The notes under the pieces are model-generated. The model did not search any database. It had not been told where the DNA came from and worked only from the letters and a program-made list of their open reading frames with translations. Shown here piece by piece: positions 1-11,130 of a stretch of DNA of 64,000 nt. The stretch is from Ophiura sarsii (Eukaryota > Echinodermata > Ophiuroidea > Amphilepidida > Ophiuridae): positions 85,600,677 to 85,664,676 of the forward strand of contig CM069441.1 of NCBI GenBank assembly GCA_035610835.1, given 5' to 3'. Position 1 is the stretch's first letter. Each line of letters begins with the position of its first letter. A program made the position numbers and the translations under genes.

Positions 1-666
1 AATGGCACACATTGCATTTTCATATTTGAATATCCCGCCAACAAAAAAATGGAAAATTTAAGTTTTTTTAATTAAAATTTAGAACATTATACGCTTTCAT
101 AGCATGGGTATGATTATAATTGATTATGCTAACTCACATGTAAACAAGAAAGGATGCATCAAATTCCAATAACACCACAAATGAACTCAAGTTTCCAAAT
201 TTGAATGAGAGGCACATTTTGCGATCTGATGCATATTTTGGGTATCTCGTGGACAAACGTGTGAAATGGGTGCACTGGTCAAAAGGTTCACCAAAGGCAA
301 ACGGAAAATGATATTGACTTCATTTTTTCACACACAGTTAGGATTAAATACATCATTCTTGCAACGTTTAAAAAGTTTTAAAATTCATTTTGGTTTTGAA
401 AACAAAATGGCTTCTTTCCACTATTGCAGTCTTTTTGACTCACCCTGTATGTATAAAAAGGCGCCAGTCTAAGATTGGAAATACCTACCTAAGGGAAGCC
501 TAAGGGGGCGGTCATTTTTGGCAGGGGATGACGCCCTTAAATGAAAGCGAATAATTTCATTAACAAAATCACTATGAGATGGTGATTATTTTGTACCCCC
601 ACACACAAATAAATCTCTACTTTAGGGCGCACACAACTAATTCAGTCTAGAAATCCACTTCCGGCA
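1..666. other. AT-rich spacer, no gene seen
   Basis: I see no exon with consistent splice sites or recognisable protein. The short open frame near 266-472 has no family resemblance. A CACCCTGTA-like string near 442 resembles the end of a TIR transposon, but no partner end was found. Confidence 0.5.
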
Positions 667-926
667 AAAAATTGAGTACAGCAATAGTTCCTATCAATCA
701 CAAAAAGTGTGCGAAATCGATACATTAGCTGGTGCTGTCCTCTCGAATGTTGCATGTATGTGTTGTGTGGAATATGTATGTGAAGTTTGTAAAAGAAACG
801 GGATGATTTGAGCTTTATTATAATTTTATCCGCCGATTTACCGCCCCTGTGCATCCCAGCCTGAAGACTGAAAATTACGTGATGAAATTAATACCTCAAA
901 ATTCAGCGGCATTTACTGACAAATGT
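667..926 (+). repeat. Dispersed repeat, copy 1 of a ~255-bp family
   Basis: This stretch aligns almost base for base, with scattered substitutions, to 56148-56402 in the same orientation. Both begin AAAATTGAGTACAGCAATAG and end near GCGGCATTTACTGA. The flanks differ, so it is a dispersed rather than segmental copy. No coding potential was recognised. Confidence 0.85.
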
Positions 927-1051
927 GACGGATAACTTTTCTTTATATTCTGATATGTTATAAATAAGCATTGATTGCATAAGATTGCAAATGTTCACAA
1001 ACATTGACCGTGGAATTTTTGAAATAGAGAGATTTTAATAGGCCGACATTT

Positions 1052-1570
1052 GTGTGTAAAGCCTATGGGGAGCTAATTAGTTGCGTGCTCCCTTTATATA
1101 AGGTCATAATGCACTTATCAATTGCAAGCCCGACCCGGGTCATGGCAGGGACTGTACACAAATGTACAAAAAACGGTGCCCGGCTATGCAGGGGAGTGTA
1201 CAGGGACGTACAAACTGTGTCGGGGTGTGTAGCGGGGACGTACGCTAGGCCTACACAAATGTACGGGTATATACTCATACTGTAAGATGGGATGAGCTCG
1301 ACGGAATAAGCTTAATAACACAATGTGAACGCATAGGAATGTATACCATTTTGGTTGCAGAAAGCAAAAGGGACCCGCAAACTGTAGCCAGGCATAAGGG
1401 TTGCCGGGGCTGTACACTCTGTCCCGGCCACAGGGGGCCAGCACTGTAGCGGGGACGTACACACAATGGTGCCCCACCCTGAGGGGACCGTACAGGATTG
1501 TACCCAGGATGTCACATCGGCAATGTGTACGTCCCGGCCCTAATCCCAGGGATGCAATTGATGAGTGCAT
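1052..1570. other. GC-richer block dense in GTAC palindromes
   Basis: The block is visibly more GC-rich than its flanks and carries many GTAC and GGGACGTAC words, some inverted (GTACGTCCCGG near 1518). Open frames run on both strands, but this follows from the low stop density of the words. No protein was recognised. It may be a decayed simple-repeat-like element. Confidence 0.4.
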
Positions 1571-1799
1571 ATTATGAATAATGAATGGAATTCAAACTAT
1601 TTCACACGAGTGTGTTTTGTTATTCGCGGCCGCTGCCTCAGCTCCATATGCAGCAGCAGGTGTTTCATAAGTGACAGGCTCGGTTCGCAGTTCTGGGTTT
1701 AGGCAATGCACATATGTATGCATGCATACAGTAGTTGGAATTATGAGGAAACAGTTTTATAAAGCGAAACTAAACAAATGAGCAATTTTAGGGGTGGTG
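1571..1799. other. Short spacer, nothing recognised
   Basis: A NotI-like GCGGCCGC occurs near 1626 and CATATG/ATGCAT palindromes near 1710, but no gene or repeat boundary is visible. Confidence 0.4.
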
Positions 1800-2345
1800 C
1801 ACTTTTTATTTTAGGGGGCAAGAAAACGTGCACATCTTTTGTGCCATTTTACGCTAAAACTGTCAACATTTGGTCTAATATTAACTAATTTAGTTTGCCA
1901 GCCTCATCATTTTTTGGGGGTAAACATTCCTTTATATAGGGGGCATGAAAAAACGGTTTTTTTGTGCCATTTTACGCTAAAATTGTCAAATTTTGATCTA
2001 ATCTTGATTTCTTTTTGGGAGGGGGGGGGGGGGGGGGTGGGAGGGGCAAAACAATATTTTGGGAGGGCAAATACTTTCACCCCCGTAGCACCGCCACTGC
2101 AAATGAGGGTGGCTGAGTCAAACTTTTGTTTCACAATGTTGAAACATGTGCATGAAATGCACAAACATTTTCAGTATGTTATTATGTGGAAAAGCAGGCA
2201 ACAAAATGCAATATTTCAACTACAATTTTGCTTTGACCACCGCCCACCCCCATATTAATACAATGGTATTAATTGCATGACCCCCTATTTTCTGTGTAAA
2301 ATACTTATGACCCCTAGGATATTTGGGACCCCCTACCAAAAAAAT
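1800..2345 (+). repeat. Dispersed repeat with internal duplication and poly-G run
   Basis: The phrase TGTGCCATTTTACGCTAAAA occurs twice, near 1840 and 1963, giving an internal duplication of roughly 120 bp. A poly-G run sits near 2022-2037. GTAGCACCGCCACTG near 2084 is a tag seen beside other G/C runs in the window. The part from about 2105 (GGGTGGC...) to TGACCCCTAGGATATTTGGGA near 2308-2327 has a diverged direct copy at about 52148-52335. Confidence 0.65.
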
Positions 2346-2479
2346 GACAGACCCCTAGGCTTTATAAATACATTTCAACCGGTTTTTATCCCGAATACAA
2401 ATATACAAATCCATTGTATTGTCAGGCCAGCCCAACATAGGCTGAGATGAACCGGCTCAGCTACATATTTTTTATTTTT

Positions 2480-2950
2480 AAAGAATTATACACCAAAAAG
2501 TGCCAAAAAATGTTGATTTTTTTCCCCCCAAAATGTGATTTTCATGATTTTGTAGGTAGAAAATCACATTTTTTGGTACTTTTTGGTCTATAACTCAAAA
2601 ATTAATAAGATTTTCAAAAACAAAAAAAGCACCCTGGGGAATGTTATCAGGATTATCATAAAACTAGTTAAAATGTGGTGAATTACTGCCAAAGGTGGTT
2701 AACCACCAACCAGTCTGTGTACTACTCGATGGGCACACATGTCTTTTGACCTTGCGCTTCTATAGAACCATTGGAGTTATGCAACTCAAACTTTGGAATG
2801 CAACAATTTTAAGGATGACCGTTCATGTAAAATAGAAAACATCAAGTTGAAAATCGGGTCAGCAACCGGAACATCTACCTTTAAATGAATATTGAAGAAG
2901 TTACGGCAGTTTTACGGAGGCTGTACCTGAGAGTCCACACCCCCCTTAAG
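2480..2950 (+). repeat. Dispersed repeat shared with 38.6-39.0 kb
   Basis: CCAAAAAGTGCCAAAAAATG and its inverted partner form a stem-like pair. The segment ends with GAAGAAGTTACGGCAGTTTT followed by ACGGAGGCTGTACCTGAG. The same order of blocks recurs at about 38637-39005, and the stem pair alone recurs near 47405-47470. This is a non-coding interspersed family. Confidence 0.75.
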
Positions 2951-3995
2951 GACCCTTCGACTGACTGAGGGAGGATGGAGTTGAAGAATATGAAATATAG
3001 CTCAAAGCAAGTTCCTCATATAACAAATGCATGTAGCTGGCGATAGCATTGATGCAGTACACACAGAGCATTGCATTTTTGTCAGCATATTCTATGCAGA
3101 AAATGCATCATTTGATTAAAACATGTCTCTCCGAGAATAATTGAAAAACAATACTTAATTTAAGCCTAATTTTAAATGTGTGACATTTTTTTTAGAAAAT
3201 GAAGCTCCATGATTCAAGTTTTCCAGGAAGAAGTAACTTGATCTTGATAATTCTTGCAAAAGCTGATACAGCAGATGACGGGTTTATAGTTCATGCAGAG
3301 TCTTGAATATTACGCTGAACACACTACACTATGATCTGTATTAGTTTGGCATTGCTGTCTCAGTATGCTTAGGCCAACAAAAAAAAAGAATTGTGTTGCC
3401 ATCAAGTGCTGAAAAATTAAAATTGAGTCGGTCGGTCGGATTTTTTTTTTATTGGCTGAAAAATAAATGGTTAAAATTGGTGTAGGCTCTAAGTCAATTT
3501 AACTAATGTTTCTAGTGTGATAATAGTCTAAAAAACATGTATTTTTAAAGCTTACATATTCATTTCAAGCAAGAAATAGTAACATTTAGACTTCAAATTA
3601 AAAAAAATGCAAGCATAGTTTTTAAGATTTTAGGGTCGGTCACTGAGGGAAACACAATTTTTTTCTCGCCCTTATCCCGGGACTGGGTGCAAACTGGCCT
3701 CCTGGGCAAAAAATGAAAAGATGGCGTTGAATTAAGACCTTTAATAATCTTTGACTTGGAAAATCTACTTGGCAAGCAGTCATGTACATACTAGCCCTGC
3801 ACATACAATTGCCAACAACTACAGTTTCTGGGTTTTTTTAAGGTTCAGAAGTACGGAATTATTTATCCATCTAGTTGTGTGATTCCAGCCAGATATTGCC
3901 CATGGTTCCCTAGCCAACATGCCCAGCATCGCCCAGCTGGGGCCCACGTGGGCGATGCTGGGCGTTGCTGGGCGTTGCTGGGTTGTGCTGGGCAC
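2951..3995. other. Spacer, no gene seen
   Basis: AT-rich sequence with GGTCGGTCGG-type strings near 3428 and 3634. No splice-consistent exon or repeat boundary was recognised before the GC-rich minisatellite begins; a degenerate lead-in with GCTGGGC words starts near 3919. Confidence 0.45.
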
Positions 3996-4438
3996 GGGTT
4001 TTTGCTGGGCTTGCCCAGCTGGGGCCCAGCTGGGTAATGCTGGGTTGTGCTGGGCAAAATTTGTGTTGTGCTATGACGGGTTTTTGCTGGGCTTGCCCAG
4101 CTGGGGCCCGGCTGGGTTGTGCTGGGCAAAATTTGTGTTGTGCTATGACGGGTTTTTGCTGGGCTTGCCCAGCTGGGGCCCAGCTGGGTAATGCTGGGTT
4201 GTGCTGGGCAAAATTTGTGTTGTGCTATGACGGGTTTTTGCTGGGCTTGCCCAGCTGGGGCCCAGCTGGGTTGTGCTGGGCAAAATTTGTGTTGTGTATG
4301 ACGGGTTTTTGCTGGGCTTGCCCAGCTGGGGCCCAGCTGGGTGGTGCTGGGCACAATTTGTGTTGTGCTATGACGGGTTTTTGCTGGGCTTGCCCAGCTG
4401 GGGCCCAGCTGGGTAATGCTGGGTTGTGCTGGGCAAAA
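3996..4438. repeat. GC-rich minisatellite, alternating 72/82-bp units
   Basis: GGGTTTTTGCTGGGCTTGCC starts at 3996, 4078, 4150, 4232, 4303 and 4375, giving periods of 82, 72, 82, 71 and 72. The longer units carry an extra 10-bp TAATGCTGGG. Each unit holds the palindrome CCCAGCTGGGGCCCAGCTGGG-like core. The array stays open in several frames on both strands (WAPAGQAQQKP-like repeats on minus, GFCWACPAGA-like on plus). That is a composition effect, so no protein is called. Confidence 0.9.
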
Positions 4439-5184
4439 TGGGTATTAACGTGTAAACATTGACTATTTTTATATTCATTTAGTTTTGATCCCTCGGCTGA
4501 CACCTTAAAATGCCAACCTTACAATAAATTGGGCACTTAAACAATGCTTTTTTCATCAAAATTAAAATTTTGCCATCAGAAGAAATTAGATTGTCTCAAT
4601 TATTCAACTCCGCAAAATTTAGACCCGGGGAAATTGTGAATTATCCTAAAATGTGTGGTACCACATAAAATGTGTGGTACCACACCAGAAGTGAGGAGAA
4701 ATCAATCTTTCCAAGAAAAGTGGCATCAAAAAATTACATTGACAGAGATGAAACCTTAGCTGGAATCATGTGGAAGAGACAACTGCTACACAAGTAGTCC
4801 GTAGCCTACCATGATTAATGATTACGCAATTAATCAAAGTGTGGGATATATTATAAGACATAAGCACAGCTGCTCTGTCTTGGTAAATCATGGTATTTGG
4901 TAACATCTTACAAAAAGAATTTTCCATTTAAAATACATCCATAAGACAAACAAGGGTTGTGTAAACATAATAATATAAAACAAAATCTGTATTAAATGAC
5001 TTTCGAAATCAAAATATTATGGACAATTTATAATGCTCCACAAATAACACATTTTTACATGTGTTATGTAATGATATAAATCATATGGCCAGATTATTGA
5101 TGGAATTTGCAATGACCTGTGCATGCATGCATCGGCCTAATATAATAGATGCAAACAATCCTCGATCAATTTAGTACATACACG
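4439..5184. other. Spacer with small GGTACC palindromes
   Basis: TGTGTGGTACCACA occurs twice near 4653-4683. Otherwise AT-rich sequence with no gene recognised. Confidence 0.45.
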
Positions 5185-7965
5185 TAGTCGGGGATCTACG
5201 GAGGGTTAGTGTGCACCCCCCCAGGACTCCCCCAAACCAACTTTTTTTACTTCCTATTATGATCCTAAGACATAATCAGGATGTTACCAAAAATATTTTC
5301 ATATTGCTAAGGGGTTATGCAAGATGGCGTCCAAAATGGCCGCCATAACTGGTCAAATCTCATAAAATGACATATAGCAATAAAATTGTATAGTGAAAGT
5401 ATAGTTTTAATAGTGGGATGTATGTATTAGACCACTAGACACTCATATCCAGAACTTTTGCTTTGTTAACACACCTAAATCCAAGATGGCCGCCAAAATG
5501 GCCGCCAAAATTGGTAAAATTCTATATATTGGCATATATAAACCAACTTGTATGATCAGAGTATAGTTTTAACAATGGGATGTATGTGTTAGAACAATAG
5601 AAACTCATATCTAGTATTTTTGCTTTGTTAACATACTTTAAAACCAAAATGGCCGCCAAATTAATGGCCAAAAAGGGTCAAAAGTGGTCAAAATTCCATA
5701 AAATAGCATAATATCAACCGAAATGTATGATAAAAATATAGTTTTAATGATGAAATGTATGTGTTAGACCATTAGTAACTCATATCCAGTATTTTTGCTC
5801 TGTTAACATAGTTTAAAATCCAAAATTGTTGCCAAAATGGCCCCCAAAATGGTTCCCGAAGTGGCTGCAAAAATTGTCAAATTCCATAAAATGGGATAAT
5901 ATCAACCTAAATGTATGATGAAAATATAGTTTAAATGATGGGATGTATGTATTAGACCACTAGTAACTCTCATCTAGTATTTGTGCTTTGTTAACATACT
6001 TAGAAATCCAAAATGGCCCCCAAAATGGGTCCCAAAATGACTGAACAAATTGTTGGAATTCCATAAAATGGGATAATATCAAACAAAATGTATGTTGAAA
6101 GTATAGATTTAACATTTAGGTGTATGTATTAGACGACTAGTAACTCATATCCAGTATATTTGCATTGTAATAACATACTTTAAAACCAAGATGGCCACCA
6201 AAATGGCCGCTGTAAATGTAAAAATAGTCTACATGAGTGTATGATAACCTCCAAATGGTCTAAATAATTACCACAGGAAGCCACCAATTGATCAAAATAT
6301 GGAGTATATACCATTCAACCATACCTTGTCACATACAGATACGTTTACTGGTGGATTAAAATCTACAGATATAATCTTTTGTTTGTTACAATAGTATAAA
6401 GTGTGTCTTTATAGACATTAATTAGCAGTCAAGACACATAGATCTTCTTGTGTACCCGCCATTTCGACCCCTCGTCTTGGGCGATACTTTATTACTATAT
6501 AATATTAGTGTTGGGCAATACCCCAACATTGTTCATATCTAATGTAACACTAACAATAAATCTAATACTGTGTTTCAGTTATTTTAACCCATCTTGGATA
6601 TTTCAAAATACTCAAACTAGATCTACAGCCCCTAGGCTTTATCATAGACAGTCATATATTGAATGCTGTCTTATTATATTTGGGGGTATTGGTATTACAT
6701 AGTATGGTCATTTACAATACAAAACAATTGTTTTAGGTCATTTAACATCAACTTAACCACTCTGGAAGCCATTTTAGAAAGTGATACAGAGTCAAAATTG
6801 TCACAGAGGTGGGCCTTATATCTAAAAGCAATAGCTTAGCAGTTTCAAACATACTACTATTTGGTGAATGTGATGTAATACACTCTTACAATATCTATTG
6901 TGGATTATCATACACTCATGTAGACTATTTGTATATTTACAGCGGCCATTTTGGTGGCCATCTTGGATTTAAAGTATATTATTACAATGCTAATATACTG
7001 GATATGGGTTACTAGTGGTCTAATACATACATCCTAATGTTAAAACTATACTTTTATCATACAGTTTGGTTGATATTATACCATTTTATGGAATTTCGAC
7101 AATTTGTTCAGTCATTTCGGGACCCATTTTGGGGGCCAATTTGGATTTGTAAGTATGTTAACAAAGCAAAAATACTAGATATGAGTTACTAGTGGTCTAA
7201 TACATACATCCCATCATTAAAACTATATTTTCATCATACATTTAGGTTGATATTATCCCATTTCATGGAATTTGACAATTTTGCAACCACTTTAGGAACC
7301 ATTTTGGGGGCCATTTTGGATTTTGAACTATGATAACAGAGCACAGATACTGGATATGAGTTACTTGTGGTCTAACACATACATCCCATCATTACAATTA
7401 TATTGTTATCATACATTTCGGTTAATATTATGCTATTTTATGGAATTTTGACCACTTTTGACCATTTTTGACCATTAATTTGGCGGCCATTTTGGTTTTA
7501 AGGTATGTTTACAAAGCAAAAATACTAGATTTGAGTTTCTAGTGGTCTAACACATACATCCCATTGTTAAAACTATACTCTGCTCATACATGTTGGTTTA
7601 TATATGCCAATATATGGAATTTTACCAATTTTGGCGGCCATTTTGGCGGCCATCTTGGATTTAGGTGTGTTAACAGAGCAAAACTCTGGATATGAGTGTC
7701 TAGTGGTCTAATACATACATCCCGCTATTAAAACTATACTTTCACCATACAATTTGATGCTATATGTCATTTTATGAGATTTGACCAGTTATGGCGCCAT
7801 TTTGGACGCCATCTTGCATAACCCCTTAGCAAATGAAAATATTTTTGGTAACATCCTGATTATGTCTTAGGATCATAATAGGAAGTAAAAAAAGTTGGTT
7901 TGGGGGAGTCCTGGGGGGGGGGGGGGGGGGGGGTGCACACTAACCCTCCGTTAGATCCCCGACTA
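5185..7965. mobile_element. 2.8-kb foldback element with repeat-filled arms
   Basis: The ends are inverted copies: TAGTCGGGGATCTACGGAGG at 5185 and its reverse complement (one base inserted) ending at 7965. Next inward are mirrored blocks (a G/C run, TTACTTCCTATTATGATCC, then GCAAGATGGCGTCCAAAATGG). Each arm of about 1.05 kb is built from roughly 160-186-bp subrepeats carrying GGATGTATGT(A/G)TTAGA, CTCATATCCAGTATTTTTGC and AAGATGGCCGCCAAAATGG; left-arm units start near 5416, 5577, 5755, 5941 and 6119, and the right arm mirrors them. The unique centre is about 6240-6940 and has no recognisable transposase. A 3-bp ACG flanks both ends, but the TSD is uncertain. This is a non-autonomous foldback-type element. 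Confidence 0.88.
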
Positions 7966-8113
7966 ACGTGTGATTTGCGTGTACAAGGCATGAACGTTGA
8001 ATGCGATACACCAAATCATGTGCACACTAGAGTGTGATGTCGTTGTGCGTTTTTCTGAGATGCATGTTTGTTGAGGTGGAAAATGTGTACACAGTATTCA
8101 TTTTTCTATATAC
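7966..8113. other. Short spacer
   Basis: Unique-looking sequence between the foldback element and the tandem duplication; nothing recognised. Confidence 0.4.
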
Positions 8114-8432
8114 ATTGATGTAAATAATTTGAAGTTGGTTTATGATTCTATCTCAAATCTTAAAATAGAATATTGGAAATGAAAACAACCTTGAATACTT
8201 GTCCATTGTAGTTCCTTGTTTTTGTGTGCACAAACCCATTTTACAACACATTTATTGCATGTAAATGTTAACATTGAATGTAAATAATTTGAAGTTGGTT
8301 TATGATTCTATCTCAAATCTTAAAATAAAATATTGGAAATGAAAACAACCTTACATTCCCATTGTACTTCCTTGTTTTTTAAATAAACCCATTTTACAAC
8401 ACATTAATTACATGTAAATGTTAACATACCCT
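8114..8432 (+). repeat. Tandem duplication of ~160 bp
   Basis: ATTGATGTAAATAATTTGAA at 8114 and ATTGAATGTAAATAATTTGA at 8273 start two nearly identical units ending in CATGTAAATGTTAACAT. The second has a small deletion near 8360. The two copies are very similar, which suggests a recent duplication. Confidence 0.85.
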
Positions 8433-8469
8433 TTGACCTATAATCAAAACAAATACTTAGCCTATCATA

Positions 8470-8780
8470 TACACCTATCAGTTGTAAGACGCACTATACG
8501 ACCCCCGGGAGTGTGCGTCACTTTACCGAGGTGCGTCAACTTCTCATGTACCATGACGCAGCCTGTGTCAAAAAAACGACGGACCATTGCCATCCAATAT
8601 GCACCCTCAGTCAACTATCAGCCCATTCGCACCCATGTAAAGTGACGGACCTTTACGCACCCTCCGTCATTTTTTTGACGGACCAAAGGCTGCCAGTGAC
8701 GTACCCTCCGTCAAGAATTATTGGTACACGACGCACCTCCCCCGGGGGTCGTATAGTGCGTTTTACAACTGATAGGTGTA
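8470..8780. mobile_element. 311-bp TIR element (MITE), TA target site
   Basis: The left end TACACCTATCAGTTGTAA is mirrored at the right end, and the inverted arms extend about 40 bp through the CCCCCGGG block. TA dinucleotides flank both ends (8468-8469, 8781-8782). The centre has repeated GACGGACC and GTGCGTCA words. No transposase; mariner-like by TSD only. Confidence 0.8.
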
Positions 8781-8989
8781 TAAGGTTACATGAAAAACCT
8801 GGCTACGCCAACGGGTCGACCTGGTATTCACCTGGAAAAAATACCCTTTGTCCCCCTGACAAGAGTGACCCTGGTGTAACTGCCTAGTCTACTTGTTTTG
8901 CAGAAGAAGAAAAAGCATACCAGTTCCTACCAGGTCCTTTGTAATTTGTGAGTAAGTTTGTGATTCATCAGTATCAATGTGATCTTTCC

Positions 8990-9384
8990 AGGGAGCACCC
9001 TCTATTCATGATTTTTTTAGAAAGTAGATTTTCTTGCAGATTTACATTTCTAATCATAAATCGTAAATACATTCCAGTTACAGGGTGATACGATTCATAT
9101 TAGGCCTACTTCAAACTCATGGTTTTAGACTAGTGGAAATAAACTGTCTGCTAACTGACATGTTAACCCGACAGTTAATTTTATAACCCGACAGTTTATT
9201 TTCCCCCGATTATTTTTACACTCTAACACCGTGATTTTGAGGTAATTAGGAATCGTATCGCTCTGTAACTCGGAATATTATGATGTATGATAAGAAATAT
9301 ATATCTGCAAGAAAATCTGCTTCCAAAAATAAATCTAGGATGAGAGCGTGTCCTCATAGATAATCGGTCTCATGGAAAAGATCA
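8990..9384. repeat. Palindromic repeat, ~150-bp diverged arms
   Basis: TGATCTTTCCAGGGAGCACC at 8990 and the TGGAAAAGATCA end near 9384 are inverted. AGATTTTCTTGCAGAT (9026) is matched by CTGCAAGAAAATCTGC (9306), and GATACGATTC (9088) by GAATCGTATC (9250). Centre near 9180 with ACCCGACAGTTAATTTTATA and a second copy. Looks like an old foldback MITE. Confidence 0.65.
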
Positions 9385-10249
9385 CAATATATAACCTTGT
9401 AGGAAGAATTTTTCTTATGTTCCCTTAAGACCAATCTTAACTTTTACAATTTCCGACCCTGGGATGCTTTCCTTTTAACCATGTTTTAACCAAAACACGA
9501 AACACCATGTAGGCCTAGGCCTATGCACCTGTGCAGCATACATCAGTCACACTTTAGCTGTCTCCCAGCTGCCGTCCTTGCTTTTTTTCCAAGGGCTCCT
9601 CAGAGCAGGCCTCAAAATAAGAAATGAAGAGGGATGCAATTTAAAGAAATTTGAAAGGCCCATCAACTTTCTCCAAGGCAATTATGTACTTTTGAATAGG
9701 GTGAAAACAGCCAAAAAGTGAGGGCATCAAAGCAACCAGGTAAGGTATCGAAGGCAATTGCCTTTAATTAACGATTAATTTGAGCACTGCTCCTCAGGTC
9801 TAGTGTATTGGCCATCACGAGCTGCATATTCTACTAATTGCATCACATACATGTAACGATGTACGCGCGTCACGAGACAGTGACGTAACTGCGTATTCTA
9901 CTAATTGCATCACATACATGTAACAATGTAACGCGCGCGCTTACTCAAGGCGCTGGCCTATACATTTGAGAGGAAGCCAGTATCATATGATTGGGCATCT
10001 TGCAAAATTTCAACCTAATTAATACCCCCCCCCCCCCCCCCAACACAAACACCCATATGGCAAAACCACAACCAATGACCAGTGGGTGGGGTGGGGGGGG
10101 GGGGGGGGGGGCACCCCTCCACTTTTTACTACTACTAGTCTACTACTTGCGATCAGTGGTTACGTGAGGTGGGGGAGGAGGTGGCCTCCACTGGCGATCA
10201 GTGAATGACGTGGAGGGGCCCACATAGCCTACGTGTATAATAGTGGCTA
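9385..10249. other. Spacer with 67-bp duplication and C/G homopolymers
   Basis: ATTCTACTAATTGCATCACA occurs at 9828 and 9895 (a 67-bp tandem duplication). A poly-C run lies near 10024-10041 and a poly-G run near 10093-10111. No exon recognised. Confidence 0.5.
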
Positions 10250-11128
10250 CCGTATTATCCTATTACGAGCCCAGGGCGGTTAGCAAAGTCATTTTGGGTG
10301 GGCGCTTATTATGTTACCTTTTTTTTAAAACTCATTTATCGTACTAAATAAAATGTACAAGTTGTCATTTGAAGATGCTGACCATTTGATGGTCATTTGA
10401 AGATACTGACCATTTGATGTACTAAATACAATATACAAGTGGTAATTTGAGAAGGCTGACCACTTGACGTACTAACGAAAATGTACAATTGGTCATTTGA
10501 GGAGGCTGACCATTTGAAAGGTGGGCGCTTATAAATAAGGGATTGTTTGTTGGTAGTCATTGAGAAAAACAGGGGTGGGCGCTTATAAAGTACTGGGCGC
10601 TTAGGCTAATGAAATATGATTCCCAGTTTCCCGTTTCATATTTTTAAAAGAGTGGGTAGGTGTCTATTTCATTATTCATTATTCATTATTTCACTCAATT
10701 GCATTGTTGCATCTGAAAGGGGTGTTAACTACTAACTACCTATTGATTTGTATATCTTACACCTTAATTAACACTTTAACGCTTTGAAAAACAATTAAGG
10801 AAGCATTTGTAGATGTGTTATTGAAAATGTCAACAATCTGTCTGAAATATTGCAACGTCAATTACGTCTGAAATCTGAGTAGGTAATGCAAACAATTTCA
10901 TTATCAACCCATATACCATGACACCACTGCCATAAAAAAAATCCCTTAAAATCAACAGGAAGATATGCCTGGTATTTTGAGCCACTAAAAGTTTTGATTT
11001 TTATTCAAGTTTGTCAGAAAAATGTAATTTTGCACAAAATATGAAAGTTTTGGTAAAACTGAAAAGTGGGTCGGTAGGGAAACGGGAAACTGGGAATCAT
11101 ATTTCATTAGCCTTAAGGGATAATACGG
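10250..11128. mobile_element. TIR element with CCGTATTATCC ends, interrupted by a MITE
   Basis: The left end CCGTATTATCC and the right end GGATAATACGG are inverted and flanked by TA (10248-10249, 11129-11130). Once the nested 10604-11112 insertion is removed, the right end reads GGGCGCTTAAGGGATAATACGG. Internal GGGTGGGCGCTTAT phrases recur near 10297, 10521 and 10575. Between them are ~55-60-bp repeats with TGGTCATTTGA and GCTGACCA. Non-autonomous. Confidence 0.7.
10604..11112. mobile_element. 509-bp Harbinger-like MITE nested in the element above
   Basis: The ends GGCTAATGAAATATGATTCC (left) and its reverse complement (right) are inverted for about 33 bp and flanked by TTA (10601-10603 and 11113-11115). 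A GG start with a 3-bp TTA duplication is typical of PIF/Harbinger; the superfamily call is an inference. No transposase. Confidence 0.75.
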
Positions 11129-11130
11129 TA

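Noticed and set aside
1184..1570. 128-codon minus-strand frame in the GTAC-rich block
   Set aside because: Composition effect of GTAC/GGGAC words; overlapping frames exist on both strands and no domain is seen.
3863..4462. Long frames on both strands in the GC-rich minisatellite
   Set aside because: Openness is explained by stop-poor repeat units; the unit lengths are mostly not multiples of three and there are no splice or start signals.
5185..7965. CRISPR-like array
   Set aside because: The repeats are long, mirrored in two arms and diverged; this is a foldback transposon in an animal genome.
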